Assembly: GCA_040218535.1 (NCBI GenBank)
Contig: JAVJRG010000010.1
Location: 420,632 to 484,631 of the forward strand
Reading direction: 5' to 3'
DNA from: Lacipirellulaceae bacterium
Lineage (GTDB): Bacteria > Planctomycetota > Planctomycetia > Pirellulales > Lacipirellulaceae
Length of the DNA stretch: 64,000 nt
Shown: piece after piece, positions 9,158 through 18,690 of the stretch
How positions within the stretch are numbered: position 1 is the first letter of the stretch
Layout: the number at the start of each line of letters is the position of its first letter
Notes under the pieces: model-generated
Told to the model about the DNA's origin: nothing
Seen by the model: the letters and a program-made list of their open reading frames with translations, nothing else
The model's database searches: none
Translations under genes and position numbers: made by a program

Positions 9158-9364
9158 GACGACCTGTCCTTTCCTAGGGGTCCTTCCCGGCGGCGATTTC
9201 CTCGCCACAACACCGACTTGCGAAGTCTGCTATCCCGGCGCAATCAGACGCGCAGACGGGAACCTTCTCCCCTAGAATCGGCACAACCGGCAAAGCTTAC
9301 TGAGCCGAAATCGGCGAAAAGGGCCAAGCGAAATGCTAGCACTGGCCAGTCTTGATACCTGACG

Positions 9365-9545
9365 TTGGCCACGGATGACACGGATCTCACGGATGTCTTC
9401 GGGAATAAAAGAGAAGTGCACAAAGGCAGAATGAAGTTTTTCAGCAGGGCATACTGCTGCAAACTACAAATCCCGGTGATCAGTGTTCATCCGTGGCCAA
9501 ACACTGGGCCGCGATTCTCTACGCTCTCCGCGTCTCTGCGTGGGA
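9365..9545. repeat. Inverted pair of CACGGAT-type words in the 9.2-9.8 kb gap
   Basis: The gap between the stator operon and queD (9158-9775) has no supported gene. It contains TTGGCCACGGATGA at 9365-9378 as the start of a 9-bp-period triplet (CACGGATGA, CACGGATCT, CACGGATGT), and its perfect 14-bp inverse at 9487-9500. A CTCCGCGTCTCTGCG word, shared with the repeat at 23.5 kb, follows at about 9526-9541. The rest of the gap shows nothing I can name. Confidence 0.7.
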
Positions 9546-9775
9546 CAAACAACAGCAGCAAGTTCCGGAATTCCTTCCCCAACCGGCAAAGATTGCCAAA
9601 GCTAGAAGCCGTCGAGCGACGATACCGTTTCTTACAAAGCCAACTCATCGTGGCAGCGACAACGGCCGTCGCGATAACGAAACATCCCAGGGGGGATAGC
9701 AGCCCGCAATCAGCTTCGGTTGATCGGGCTGCTTTTGTTTTTGCACAAGAGTGTTAAGCCGCAGGGCTCGCCCCG

Positions 9776-10186
9776 CTAACCGGGAATGTAAGTCGCAAAG
9801 CACTTGGGCGTTTCCCACAGCCGAACCTCAACGATCGGCACGGCAAGGTCCAAGCTCTTCGTTTCGGTGTAGATCAGCTTGGCGATATTTTCCGCCGTTG
9901 GGTTTTCATCCACCAGATAGAGCGGCTCGCCCATCTCTTCCAGGATCGGAACCACTGGATCGGCCCGATTAAGCAGCATGCGATGGTCGAGATTCTCGTC
10001 GATCCACGTGCTCACAGCTTTCTTGATGTCCGCAAAATCTACGACCATCCCTCGGTCGTCAAGCTCGGGACCCTCAATAGCAATCACCGCCTTGCCATTG
10101 TGCCCATGCAGATGGCGGCACTTGCCATCGTAGTTGAGCAAACGGTGGCCGTAGCAGAATTCAATCTCGCGGGTGACTCGGAACAT
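9776..10186 (-). CDS. queD: 6-pyruvoyl-tetrahydropterin synthase / 6-carboxytetrahydropterin synthase family
   Basis: Zinc enzyme of 136 aa in the QueD/PTPS family. QueD makes 6-carboxy-5,6,7,8-tetrahydropterin, the second step towards queuosine. The zinc ligands are visible as the His of CYGHRL and the HLHGH pair, with the catalytic Cys just before it (GKCRHLHGHNG). The LDHRML segment and the C-terminal glutamate region VEVRLWETP complete the active-site set. Length fits QueD (about 120-140). No other queuosine gene is adjacent, so a role in another pterin pathway cannot be excluded. A pair of GGGCAGT-type words lies immediately upstream. Confidence 0.88.
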   Translation of the reverse strand: MFRVTREIEFCYGHRLLNYDGKCRHLHGHNGKAVIAIEGPELDDRGMVVDFADIKKAVSTWIDENLDHRMLLNRADPVVPILEEMGEPLYLVDENPTAENIAKLIYTETKSLDLAVPIVEVRLWETPKCFATYIPG

Positions 10187-10188
10187 TA

Positions 10189-10338
10189 GTGGGCAGTCGG
10201 CAGGGGGCAGGGGGCAGTCGCTTCAAGGATTATTCTCTCAGGGTACAGGCCGGTTGCAAGTGCATGAGACCAATCAGATACTAGGGACGTTGCAATCTTT
10301 GCTCAGCGAATCCCCACTGCCCACTGCCCACTGCCCAC
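10189..10338. repeat. Inverted GGGCAGT/ACTGCCC word pair
   Basis: Between the queD start and the peptidase start, GGGCAGT-like heptamers run at 10189-10220 and the reverse-complement heptamers (CCCACTG, three and a half copies) at 10312-10338. The right arm touches the peptidase ATG and takes the place where its ribosome site would be. A decayed copy of the same word lies at about 28290-28330. Confidence 0.75.
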
Positions 10339-11427
10339 ATGAACCACGCTCCCCGCAGAAATAAACTTCGTCGTCGCCTGAAAAAAGAAGGCCTCGACGC
10401 ACTGCTGATTACCAACTTCGTTAACGTAACCTACCTCACGGGTTTCACCGGTGACGACAGCTACCTGCTGGTCACTTCCGACCACGACATTGTCATTAGC
10501 GACCCACGGTACACCCAGCAACTCGAAACCGAGTGCCCCGACGTCGAGCTCCAAATCCGCCAGCCCGGCGAGAAAATCCTCGACGATCTGGCCAAAATCG
10601 TGAAAAAGCACAAGGCCGCGAAACTCGGCTTCGAGGCCTCTTCACTAACAATCGCAACGCATGCGGCGATCGAAAAAGCTTTGCCTAAGGTTTCTCTCGA
10701 ACCGACCGAGGGCTGGGTCGAAGAACTGCGGATGATCAAAGACCGAGACGAAATCAACGCTACCCGCAGGGCCTGCGAGATGGCCCGCCGAGCGATGGAA
10801 GTCGTCCGAGCGAAGATCACTCCCGAGACAAAAGAATCTGACATCGCGGCGGACCTGGAGTTTCAGGCCCGGCGTTTCGGCGGCAAGGGGTTGAGCTTCA
10901 CGCCCATCGTGGGCGTCGAAGAACGAGCGGCCCTCCCGCACGGCACGCCCACTGAACGGCGTATCGAGGATGCCGAGTTCCTGCTCATCGATTGGGGCGT
11001 CAACGAGGGGCTCTACATGAGCGACCTCACGCGTATCCTCACGACGGGCAAAGTTTCCGCCAAACTCCGCAAGCTCTACAACATCGTCTTGAAGGCCCAA
11101 CTGGCTGGAATCGCCGCCATCAAGCCGGGAGCCATCTGCCAGGATGTCGACGCCGCGGCACGCAAAGTGATTGAAAAGGCCGGGTACGGTAAGTACTTTG
11201 GACACGGGCTGGGGCATGGCACCGGGTTGGAAATCCACGAGGCGCCAAGACTTGCGAAAAACCAGCAGACCGAGCTGAAGCCAGGAATGATCGTCACCGT
11301 CGAGCCTGGGATTTACTTCCCCGAGTGGGGTGGCATCCGCATCGAGGATGACATCCTGGTCACAAAGAACGGCCACGAGGTACTCAGCGACGTCCCCAAA
11401 GACCTAGACCAGTGTGCAGTCGGCTAA
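10339..11427 (+). CDS. M24-family Xaa-Pro aminopeptidase / prolidase
   Basis: Two-metal aminopeptidase (362 aa) that removes residues before or after proline in peptides. It has the N-terminal creatinase-like domain (residues about 1-130) and the C-terminal pita-bread domain. Metal ligands are visible as D and D in LLIDWGVNEGLYMSDLTR, H in HGLGHGTGLEIHE, E in VTVEPGIYFPEWGG and E in IRIEDDILV. No Shine-Dalgarno is seen before the ATG, whose upstream is filled by repeated CCCACTG words. accB and accC follow in the same direction, an order often seen around this peptidase, although the elongation factor P gene frequently present there is missing. Confidence 0.9.
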   Translation: MNHAPRRNKLRRRLKKEGLDALLITNFVNVTYLTGFTGDDSYLLVTSDHDIVISDPRYTQQLETECPDVELQIRQPGEKILDDLAKIVKKHKAAKLGFEASSLTIATHAAIEKALPKVSLEPTEGWVEELRMIKDRDEINATRRACEMARRAMEVVRAKITPETKESDIAADLEFQARRFGGKGLSFTPIVGVEERAALPHGTPTERRIEDAEFLLIDWGVNEGLYMSDLTRILTTGKVSAKLRKLYNIVLKAQLAGIAAIKPGAICQDVDAAARKVIEKAGYGKYFGHGLGHGTGLEIHEAPRLAKNQQTELKPGMIVTVEPGIYFPEWGGIRIEDDILVTKNGHEVLSDVPKDLDQCAVG

Positions 11428-11527
11428 TTTCCCGCTATATTTAGCCCAGCATAGAGGTTTCGCGGCGCTGCTTGCACCGCGCTAATCACTGCCAAAAAGC
11501 TGAACCGAATCACCGGAGTAATTATCA

Positions 11528-12022
11528 ATGGCCACCGGCGGCAAAGATTCCAACGACGTTTTTGATGTGCGCCGAGTCCGTCGTCTCGTCGAATTGATGA
11601 ATGAGCATGAACTCGGCGAGATTGATCTCAAGCAGGGGGACCAGAGAATCCGGCTCCGTAAGGATGGCGATCAGCCGACGATTGTTGCCGCTCCAGCAGC
11701 TGCAACACCGGCTCCTGCTGCAGCAGCTCCGCAAACTCCCGCTGCCAGTGGCGGAGCTACCGAGGCGGCCCCGGCTGCAGCCGCTAATGCCACCTACATC
11801 ACCAGCCCAATGGTCGGCACGTTCTACACCTCATCGAGCCCTGACGCCCCGCCACTCGTCAAGGTCGGAGATCAGGTTGGCAACGACACGGTCGTTTGCA
11901 TTATCGAAGCGATGAAGGTCTTCAACGAAATCCCCGCCGAGACATCGGGCAAAATTGCCGCCATCCTGGTCGAAAACGGCGACCCGGTCGAATACGGACA
12001 GAACCTCTTTCAACTCGAATAA
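11528..12022 (+). CDS. accB: Biotin carboxyl carrier protein of acetyl-CoA carboxylase
   Basis: Carries the carboxy-biotin between biotin carboxylase and carboxyltransferase in the first step of fatty-acid synthesis. The 164-aa protein has a short N-terminal helix-rich region, an Ala/Pro-rich flexible linker (about residues 53-88) and a C-terminal biotinyl domain. The biotinylated Lys130 is in EAMKVFNEI, and the thumb-type PMVGTFY segment precedes it. GGAG lies about 11 bases before the ATG. accC follows after 56 bp, making an accBC operon. Confidence 0.95.
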   Translation: MATGGKDSNDVFDVRRVRRLVELMNEHELGEIDLKQGDQRIRLRKDGDQPTIVAAPAAATPAPAAAAPQTPAASGGATEAAPAAAANATYITSPMVGTFYTSSSPDAPPLVKVGDQVGNDTVVCIIEAMKVFNEIPAETSGKIAAILVENGDPVEYGQNLFQLE

Positions 12023-12078
12023 CTTCTGTTCGCCCAACTACTCGTACTCCCCCGTCGCCGCCCGACTCTTGAACTTCT

Positions 12079-13422
12079 ATGTACCAACGTATCCTCATCG
12101 CCAACCGTGGAGAAATCGCCCTCCGCATCATGCGTGCCTGCCGCGAGTTAGGCATTGAGACGGTCGCCATTTATAGCGAAGCGGATCGCGGCTCGAACTA
12201 TCTCGACCTCGCTGACGAAGCCTACTGCGTCGGCCCCCCGAAGCCCGTCGACAGCTACCTAAAAATCGCCAACGTCATCAGCGCGGCCGAAGTTGGCAAC
12301 GTCCAAGCGATCCACCCCGGATATGGCTTCCTTTCAGAGAATGCCCACTTCAACGAGATTTGCCGTAGCTGCAACATCGACTTCATCGGCCCCAGCCCTG
12401 ACGCGATGGCCAAGCTCGGCGACAAGAACGCCGCCCGCGAACTGGCCCGCAAAGCCAACGTGCCGGTTGTTCCCGGGAGCGAAGGGCTCATTGAAACCGA
12501 AGACCAGGCCCTCAAGTTTGCCCACGAGGTCGGTTTCCCTGTCTTGATCAAAGCGGTCGCCGGTGGTGGTGGCCGCGGCATGCGAGTCGCTGCCAACGAT
12601 TTGGCCCTCAAAACCGCTCTTCAACAAGCCAAGCAAGAGGCCGAAGCCGCTTTCGGCAACGGGGCCGTCTATCTCGAGAAGTACGTCGAGCAACCGCACC
12701 ATGTTGAGGTCCAAGTCATTGCCGACCACCACGGCAACGCCGTTCACCTCTGGGAACGCGACTGCTCCGTCCAGCGTCGCCACCAAAAGCTCATCGAAGA
12801 GAGCCCGAGCCTCAGTGTTGACGACACGACTCGTAACGCGATGTGCGAAGCGGCCAAACGGCTCATCCTTGAAGCCGATTACACGAACGCCGCCACCGTC
12901 GAGTTCATCGTCGATAAGGATGGCAACTACTACTTCATCGAAGTAAACGCCAGAATCCAGGTCGAGCACCCAGTCACCGAACTGATCTCCGGCGTTGATT
13001 TGATTAAGCAGCAACTGCTTGTTGCTGGCGGCGAAAAACTTTCCTTCAGCCAAGAGGATATCGTTGCCAAGGGCGCGGCCATCGAATGCCGCATCAACGC
13101 GGAAGACCCTGCCCGCAACTTCCAGCCGTCCCCCGGCAAGATCGAACGCCTGGTCGCCCCCGGCGGTTTCGGCGTTCGTTGGGAATCCCACACCCACAGC
13201 GGATATGTCGTACCACCCTACTACGACTCAATGATCGGCAAACTCTTAGTCCACCAGCCGACCCGCACCGAAGCCATCGCCTGCATGCTTCGCGCCCTCG
13301 CGGAACTCAAAGTCGACGGCATCAAAACCACCGCGCCGCTTCATCAAGAAATCTTGAGCCACAGTGCGTTCGCCGAAGGGCGGATCGATACGACGTTCGT
13401 CGAGCGGACGTTCGGGGCCTGA
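12079..13422 (+). CDS. accC: Biotin carboxylase subunit of acetyl-CoA carboxylase
   Basis: ATP-grasp enzyme (447 aa) that carboxylates biotin on AccB with bicarbonate and ATP. The N-terminal [13 protein letters not shown], the glycine-rich ATP loop [28 protein letters not shown], and the catalytic [14 protein letters not shown] are all present, followed by the C-terminal [16 protein letters not shown] segment. Length and order match the family throughout with no sign of damage. It forms an operon with accB upstream. The gene after it (PEP-CTERM protein, 45 bp downstream) is probably unrelated in function but could be read from the same transcript. Confidence 0.96.
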   Translation: MYQRILIANRGEIALRIMRACRELGIETVAIYSEADRGSNYLDLADEAYCVGPPKPVDSYLKIANVISAAEVGNVQAIHPGYGFLSENAHFNEICRSCNIDFIGPSPDAMAKLGDKNAARELARKANVPVVPGSEGLIETEDQALKFAHEVGFPVLIKAVAGGGGRGMRVAANDLALKTALQQAKQEAEAAFGNGAVYLEKYVEQPHHVEVQVIADHHGNAVHLWERDCSVQRRHQKLIEESPSLSVDDTTRNAMCEAAKRLILEADYTNAATVEFIVDKDGNYYFIEVNARIQVEHPVTELISGVDLIKQQLLVAGGEKLSFSQEDIVAKGAAIECRINAEDPARNFQPSPGKIERLVAPGGFGVRWESHTHSGYVVPPYYDSMIGKLLVHQPTRTEAIACMLRALAELKVDGIKTTAPLHQEILSHSAFAEGRIDTTFVERTFGA

Positions 13423-13467
13423 ACAATTTCGGATCCTGTCAATAAATTCTCACCATTGGACTGACTC

Positions 13468-14166
13468 ATGACCGCTACGAAGTTTTCAATCATTCTATCC
13501 ACGCTTGCATTCTTTGTATTTTCCTCTCCAAGCAACGCGTCGACTCTTCTCACCGCTGGTATTGAAGATGGTTTTGCGGCTCCAACTGAGGCTGCAAATC
13601 CCAGCGCCAACTTTCTAGCAACGGTGCCCGCTACTCCCGGTGTGAACGCAGGCGATTTCGACGAAGTGTCTGCCAATCGCAATACACTTCACACATTCGA
13701 CGGCCTCCCTGCTGGCATTGTCTCCGCTACTCTGAGATTTCGAGTGCAGGGCAACCCGAGCGTCAATGCTACCGGCAACGGTGGCGATGGCATCATTCTA
13801 GCTTTCTCGGATTCTGATTCTGACGATCTCGCTGACGATTTGGTGTGGTCTCGCACGTTCGGCAGTACAGGCAGCAACGGCGCACTTTTCGTAGACAACG
13901 ATCCAGGCTTGCTCACCAGTGGTATCTGGTCGGGGACTTCCAATGAGGCAGGAATTCTCGATTTGTCTGCACTCCCGTTGGCAGGAGGCGGAACTCTTGA
14001 CCTCATCCCCTTATTAAACTCGAACGGCTTTCTCGATATTTTGAGTGGTGATGATTCAACGACAGACTTCTTCGAGTTGGCTATCGAAGTACCTGAGCCA
14101 ACGAGTTTCGCATTGCTATCCTTGTCCGCACTCAGTGCTTGCCTAAGGCGACTTCGAGTGCGATAA
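13468..14166 (+). CDS. PEP-CTERM-sorted secreted protein of unknown function
   Basis: A 232-aa exported protein. Residues about 1-24 form a signal peptide (hydrophobic stretch ending SNASTLL). The middle is a Gly/Asp/Ser-rich, probably beta-sandwich region without a family I recognise. The C-terminus is a textbook PEP-CTERM: VPEPTSFALLSLSALSACLRRLRVR, that is, the PEP motif, a membrane helix and an arginine-rich end. Such tails direct proteins to exosortase for surface or exopolysaccharide attachment. The next gene on the opposite strand also ends in PEP-CTERM. Confidence 0.85.
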   Translation: MTATKFSIILSTLAFFVFSSPSNASTLLTAGIEDGFAAPTEAANPSANFLATVPATPGVNAGDFDEVSANRNTLHTFDGLPAGIVSATLRFRVQGNPSVNATGNGGDGIILAFSDSDSDDLADDLVWSRTFGSTGSNGALFVDNDPGLLTSGIWSGTSNEAGILDLSALPLAGGGTLDLIPLLNSNGFLDILSGDDSTTDFFELAIEVPEPTSFALLSLSALSACLRRLRVR

Positions 14167-14269
14167 GCCTAGAGAGTCATACTCGAAAAACTTGCAGCGC
14201 TCGTCTGGTGCCTGATACAAACCATTCGACGTGCCAGCAGTGTCAGGCTCTCGGAGAGCTTTGCCTCAA

Positions 14270-14360
14270 TCTCAGTCGCGAAGCGACGGCAGCCCGTAGC
14301 CAGGGGCGTGAGCCCCTGGATGCAGCACGCCAAATCAATCAAGCCCCGAAGGGGCGACAG
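14270..14360 (+). repeat. REP-like hairpin unit with GTAG foot
   Basis: CGAAGCGACGGCAGCCCGTAG runs into a perfect 8-bp stem with GTGA tetraloop (14300-14307 with 14312-14319, CCAGGGGC/GCCCCTGG). A second small hairpin GCCCC-GAA-GGGGC follows at 14343-14355. A sister copy at 15885-15930 keeps the layout but changes stem bases in pairs. Confidence 0.75.
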
Positions 14361-14465
14361 TAGTTCGCTATCGCTGAACCAATGTCGTCCCTCCGAGGCT
14401 TACCTTTCGTTATCTCAGATCCCAGGGGTTCTTGCCGACGACTACGTACTTGCGCCACTTCGTGG

Positions 14466-15749
14466 CTAGGCGACTGGCGAATTTCGTGTCCTTAAAGATA
14501 GGCTCTTGAGTAAGAGGAAAAGAAATAACGCTAGTCCACCTCTAGGCTCCGGCACATTCGCAACGCTCGCATCCGCCTCCACCCCGCGCTGCCATGCCAG
14601 AAAACCATCCCCGTCTTCGCTCACCCCATACTGACTAGCCCACAAACTCAAGTCCGCCCTGTCGACGCTTCCATCGAGATTCAAATCTCCGGGATCAGCG
14701 ACTGCTTCGAGAATCGCCAAATGCATCTGCGAAGAGAGTTCCTCAATGTTGGTAATCCGCGTCGTATCGGTAGCTAATGTGAAAACTAGCCCGTGCGACT
14801 GGTCAATCCAACTGTGAAAACCACGGCCACCCGCTGCCAGCACATCAACCGGCGGGCCTGCTTGGTCGAGTTGGTCCAGCCAAACGCCGATGCCGTAGCG
14901 GTTGTTCTCGACCGGGGAAAAGTCAATCGGTGTGGTGTCTTCGGTCACCCGGGTGAACATTTCCTCGACGGAGTCTTCGGAGAGGATCCGCGTCCCAGTC
15001 ACGCGATCCTCGCCGCCGTTGAGTAGCATGTCCATGAAGCGTGAAAACTCAGACGCTGTCGACTCCATCCCACCCGCGACTCGTGGATTCGCATCGCTAG
15101 CCGTCACGAAGCGTGTGTTGGCCATCTCCAGCGGTCCCGTAATTCGCTCCGCCATCAGATCAACGAAGCTCTCACCGGTCGCTACCTCAGCCGCGGCCCC
15201 GGCGGCATGCATTGAAATACCACCGTAGCCGAAAGTGCTTCCCGGCGGGCCGTTCTCCAGAGGCCGAAAACTAATCAACCACGCTGCTTGCCGAAGCGTG
15301 ATGTCCGTGCGAATGAGAATCGGAGAGGTCCCGCCTTCGGAAGGCAACCCGCTGGTATGCGAGAACGCCTGCCGAATCGTGATGTCGCGATAGCCCTCTT
15401 TGTCATACTCGGGGAGAAAATCACTGAGGTGACTCTCGAGCGAAAAACCACCTTCAGCAGATTCCGCGAGCGACATCATAAGCGCACCGCTAAGCGTCTT
15501 TGTGCTGCTATCGGCCCGCGCAGGCTGATCGATCGTCCAGTTGCCAAATGCCTGATGAAAGATCGGCTGGCCATCTTTGAGAATGCGAATATCAAAACCG
15601 GGGACTGGGTCGGCGACGTTCTCGCCGAGGATCGCACCTTCAGCAAGTTCTGTCAGAGCTGACAGGTCCTGGGCTAGTAGGAGTTGAGGCACACACCAGC
15701 ATTGCATAGCCCCAACCACCAACAGCGTCCGGTGCAGAAATGGATGCAT
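14466..15749 (-). CDS. Secreted serine hydrolase (beta-lactamase/esterase fold) with dockerin-like repeat and PEP-CTERM
   Basis: Exported 427-aa protein. After a signal peptide ending near QLLLAQ comes a serine beta-lactamase-type domain (about residues 28-345). The S-x-x-K catalytic motif is DSSTKTLSG, Ser81 and Lys84. The second motif, normally Y-x-N, reads Y-G-G here, so the asparagine is missing and lactamase activity is doubtful; an esterase or D-alanyl hydrolase is more likely. A Ca-binding dockerin-like stretch follows (GDLNLDGSVDRADLSLW, then EDGDGFLAWQRG). The end, VPEPRGGLALFLFLLLKSL, is a PEP-CTERM tail. Substrate unknown. Confidence 0.82.
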   Translation of the reverse strand: MHPFLHRTLLVVGAMQCWCVPQLLLAQDLSALTELAEGAILGENVADPVPGFDIRILKDGQPIFHQAFGNWTIDQPARADSSTKTLSGALMMSLAESAEGGFSLESHLSDFLPEYDKEGYRDITIRQAFSHTSGLPSEGGTSPILIRTDITLRQAAWLISFRPLENGPPGSTFGYGGISMHAAGAAAEVATGESFVDLMAERITGPLEMANTRFVTASDANPRVAGGMESTASEFSRFMDMLLNGGEDRVTGTRILSEDSVEEMFTRVTEDTTPIDFSPVENNRYGIGVWLDQLDQAGPPVDVLAAGGRGFHSWIDQSHGLVFTLATDTTRITNIEELSSQMHLAILEAVADPGDLNLDGSVDRADLSLWASQYGVSEDGDGFLAWQRGVEADASVANVPEPRGGLALFLFLLLKSLSLRTRNSPVA

Positions 15750-15884
15750 GACAGTGAGGTCTCGATTGCTTGTTGTTTGGATGACGTCCTTACGAATTCA
15801 CCTATGAAACACCTGTAATAGGTCGAGGTTTCGCGCTGTTCCAGACCATAAGCTTTCAGTGAATTTATGTACTGTCACCCAGTC

Positions 15885-16120
15885 GCGAAGCGACGAAAGC
15901 CCGTAGCCATTGGCGTGAGCCAATGGTGATTAGCTCCACCAAACCCAAGCCGCGAAGCGGTGACAGCGTCTGGGGGCTTCTCAGACGCTGCCACCGCTTC
16001 GCGGCTTCGGCAAAGATCAGGCACGTTTCCCCGAGCTGCGCTCGGGGCTACGTGCCGTACGCAGCTTCGCTGCTCTAGACAGTCCCTAGGGCTCACGCCT
16101 CTGGCTACGAACTTTCGACA
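15885..16120. repeat. Cluster of REP-like hairpins and a 61-base near-perfect palindrome
   Basis: Within the gap 15750-16657, which has no supported gene, four structures sit in a row. (1) 15902-15926: a GTAG-footed hairpin, CCATTGGC-GTGA-GCCAATGG. (2) 15947-15972 against 15982-16007: 26-base arms with one A-C mismatch and a 9-base loop. (3) 16021-16055: CCCCGAGC-TGC-GCTCGGGG followed by CTAC, enclosed by GCACGT/ACGTGC. (4) 16082-16116: a decayed copy of (1) in reverse orientation. The remainder of the gap up to the phosphofructokinase holds two small hairpins (16481-16494 and 16507-16521) and nothing else I can name. Confidence 0.8.
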
Positions 16121-16657
16121 TTACGTGGCTGTTCGCCGCACCGAATTTCTTCCTCGACCAGCGCGGCCAAGAATCGCTGCCGCTTCCCTCTGAGCGATCA
16201 ACTAGAATAGGCATGCCCGCTGCTCAGCACCGCACCGATTCGCAAGTCTCGTAAGCGGAGTTCACCTTGGAAGGCTCATGGATACTGACCGAGTTTTGCA
16301 CGTCTCGTGAGGCCGCGCGGAGCAAAAGTCGCCAACGGCTGCCTTGGGCAATCGACCGAAGCAGCGCAGTAGCAGGAGGTTAGGAGAATCAAATGCGAAA
16401 TGGCGAGCTGACTATTGCACAGTGATATCGAGCTTTCGTGCAAAAGTGCAAAAGTCGCTCGGGACTTCTGATGAAATGCACGGGGCGAGCCCCGTGGCGA
16501 AATGTGAGGGTTTTTCCCTCAACAGGAGAAAAACCGGCCCATTTTCACCTGACTCAAACTGCCCTAAAATACGCCCTCACAATTAACCTACCTAGCTCGC
16601 GTCGCTCAGCAATGCTTCGAGCCACGCTTCTGAAACCACCTATCTTGGATCCTTTCG

Positions 16658-17980
16658 ATGGCTGAAACTCTCTCTCGACCTCCCCGCACGACTCACAACT
16701 TTGGTAAAGTTGCCATACTTTTCGCCGGTGGTCCCGCCCCTGGGGCTAATGCCGTCATTTCCGCGGCCGCCACTTCCTTTCTCCGTAACGACGTCGAAGT
16801 CGTTGGCGTGAAGCATGGCTACTCTGGCCTGATGGAGTTTAGCTCCAGCCGTCCGCTGGAAGAGGACCGCGACTATGTGATGATGAACCACAAGATGCTC
16901 CGCCGCACGCGGAACTCTCAGGGCATCATGATCGGCACCGCACGGGCGAACCCCGGTAAGATGGTTTCGCATCCCTCACACTTGGCGGACGAAGAGAAGT
17001 CAGGGCCGCTGAAAACCGTTTACGAGGCACTCCGCTCGATCGGCGTCGACGCCCTTATCTCGATCGGCGGTGACGACACGCTCAAAACGGCCAACAAGTT
17101 CAAGATGTACCAAGATCGTTTGCCACTGGATGCCCATCGCATTCCCGTGGTGCATCTACCCAAGACGATCGACAACGATTACCGCGGCATTGACTTCACC
17201 TTCGGCTACTTCACGGCGGTGAACTTCATTGCCGAAGAAATCCGCAACATGTTGGCTGATGCGGAAGCCAACCGCAGCTACTTCCTCGCAGAGTCGATGG
17301 GCCGCAGTGCCGGCTGGCTCGCCTATGGAGCGGCGATCGCCGGCGAAGCCAGCCTCGTGGTGAGCGTTGAGGACATCATCGGCAAGTACCGCGCTCAAGA
17401 GGAGTCAATCAACCCGAAGACCGGCGAAAAGACAACTCGCACGATCATGAACCTCGACGAGGTCATTCCCCGCATCGTCGCCACGATGACCACTCGCGAG
17501 CGCGAAGGCAAAGAGTACGGCGTGATCGTCGTTGCCGAAGGACTCGCAGAGTTTCTACCCAATAGCTACCTCGAAGGTGTTGGCCGTGATGACCACGGTC
17601 ACATCAACATCTCGGCAATCAACCTGCACGACTTATTCTCTGATCTCATTGCCAAGGAATACAAACGGCAAACCGGCAAGAGCAGGAAAGTGAACGCCGT
17701 ACAACTCGGGTACGAGGCCCGTTGTGCCAAGCCGCACGCCTTCGACGTGATGCTAGGTAGCCAGCTCGGCGTGGGTGCTTACCGAGCACTTGTCGAACAA
17801 AGGCTCAATGGCGTGATGGTTTCCGTGTCTGGCCAGTTGCAATTGGAGTACGTGCCGTTTGAAGACTTGGTCGATCCGGAAACGCTCGTAACCGTCGTCC
17901 GCTACATTGAGCAGGACAGCGACTTCCAGAAGCTGACCCGATTCCTGGAGACCTACGTCAACGAGGGAGACATCGTCTAA
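16658..17980 (+). CDS. pfp: Pyrophosphate-dependent 6-phosphofructokinase
   Basis: Phosphorylates fructose-6-phosphate with pyrophosphate instead of ATP, reversibly, in glycolysis or gluconeogenesis. The 440-aa protein has AGGPAPGAN near residues 23-31, then GGDDT at 137-141. The second Asp of GGDD is the mark of PPi-dependent enzymes, where ATP enzymes have GGDG. The catalytic PKTIDND is at 168-174, where Lys again fits PPi use. ESMGRSAGW and the C-terminal GYEAR complete the family set. The pyrophosphatase gene starts 52 bp downstream on the same strand, so both enzymes that consume PPi may be made together. Confidence 0.93.
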   Translation: MAETLSRPPRTTHNFGKVAILFAGGPAPGANAVISAAATSFLRNDVEVVGVKHGYSGLMEFSSSRPLEEDRDYVMMNHKMLRRTRNSQGIMIGTARANPGKMVSHPSHLADEEKSGPLKTVYEALRSIGVDALISIGGDDTLKTANKFKMYQDRLPLDAHRIPVVHLPKTIDNDYRGIDFTFGYFTAVNFIAEEIRNMLADAEANRSYFLAESMGRSAGWLAYGAAIAGEASLVVSVEDIIGKYRAQEESINPKTGEKTTRTIMNLDEVIPRIVATMTTREREGKEYGVIVVAEGLAEFLPNSYLEGVGRDDHGHINISAINLHDLFSDLIAKEYKRQTGKSRKVNAVQLGYEARCAKPHAFDVMLGSQLGVGAYRALVEQRLNGVMVSVSGQLQLEYVPFEDLVDPETLVTVVRYIEQDSDFQKLTRFLETYVNEGDIV

Positions 17981-18032
17981 GAGTTCGTTCTTCTGTTAAA
18001 GCTATCTCAAACACGGAACTGATAAAGAGAAA

Positions 18033-18665
18033 ATGGCATTTCCTACTCCGTTCTACCGCTGGCGGCCTCACCCTTGGCATGGACTAAACGTCGGGCCTGA
18101 TCCCGAAAAGCTCGGCCCCGAGGCGCCGATTATCGTCCATGCGTATATCGAATTGACACCGTTTGATCGTATTAAGTACGAACTGTCGAAGAAAACGGGC
18201 TACCTGATCGTTGATCGGCCTAACAGGACATCCTCGTTCTGCCCAACGCTCTACGGCTTTATCCCACGGACCTACTGTGGTGAGAAAGTCACGGCACTCA
18301 TGGACGAAGCCGACCGCGGTGACGCTGACCCTTTGGACATCTGCGTCCTGAGCGAACGCCCGATTACCAAGTCCGAGATCATCCTCAAGGCACGTGTCGT
18401 CGGCGGCTTGCCGATGCTCGACGATGGCGAAGCGGACCACAAAATCATCGCCGTCCTTGAAAACGACTACATGTGGGAAGGGATCAACGATATCGATCAG
18501 TTACCGACGGTACTCGTCGATCGGCTGCGGCACTACTTCAGCACCTACAAGATGGTCTCACCCGACCAAGAGAAAGTGCCCATCGGCGCACCTTACGGCC
18601 GAGAGCAAGCCGCCAAGGTCATCCAAGCCGCAGTGGCTGATTACGAAGATCAATTTGGGGAGTGA
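18033..18665 (+). CDS. ppa: Inorganic pyrophosphatase, class I
   Basis: Hydrolyses pyrophosphate to phosphate using Mg2+. The 210-aa protein shows the family pattern: [18 protein letters not shown] with the substrate-binding Lys-x-Glu, YGFIPRTYC, and the metal site DADPLD at residues 97-102, followed later by the Lys/Tyr-containing HYFSTYK region. Its N-terminus (about 30 residues including RPHPWHGL) is longer than in E. coli Ppa. It follows the PPi-phosphofructokinase by 52 bp and probably shares its transcript, a setting in which it could limit PPi available for glycolysis. Confidence 0.94.
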   Translation: MAFPTPFYRWRPHPWHGLNVGPDPEKLGPEAPIIVHAYIELTPFDRIKYELSKKTGYLIVDRPNRTSSFCPTLYGFIPRTYCGEKVTALMDEADRGDADPLDICVLSERPITKSEIILKARVVGGLPMLDDGEADHKIIAVLENDYMWEGINDIDQLPTVLVDRLRHYFSTYKMVSPDQEKVPIGAPYGREQAAKVIQAAVADYEDQFGE

Positions 18666-18690
18666 GCCGCCTGTCGGCCCAACCGCCAAC

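Noticed and set aside
12334..13197. Minus-strand frame of 287 codons
   Set aside because: Antisense shadow of accC, which is intact and conserved throughout.
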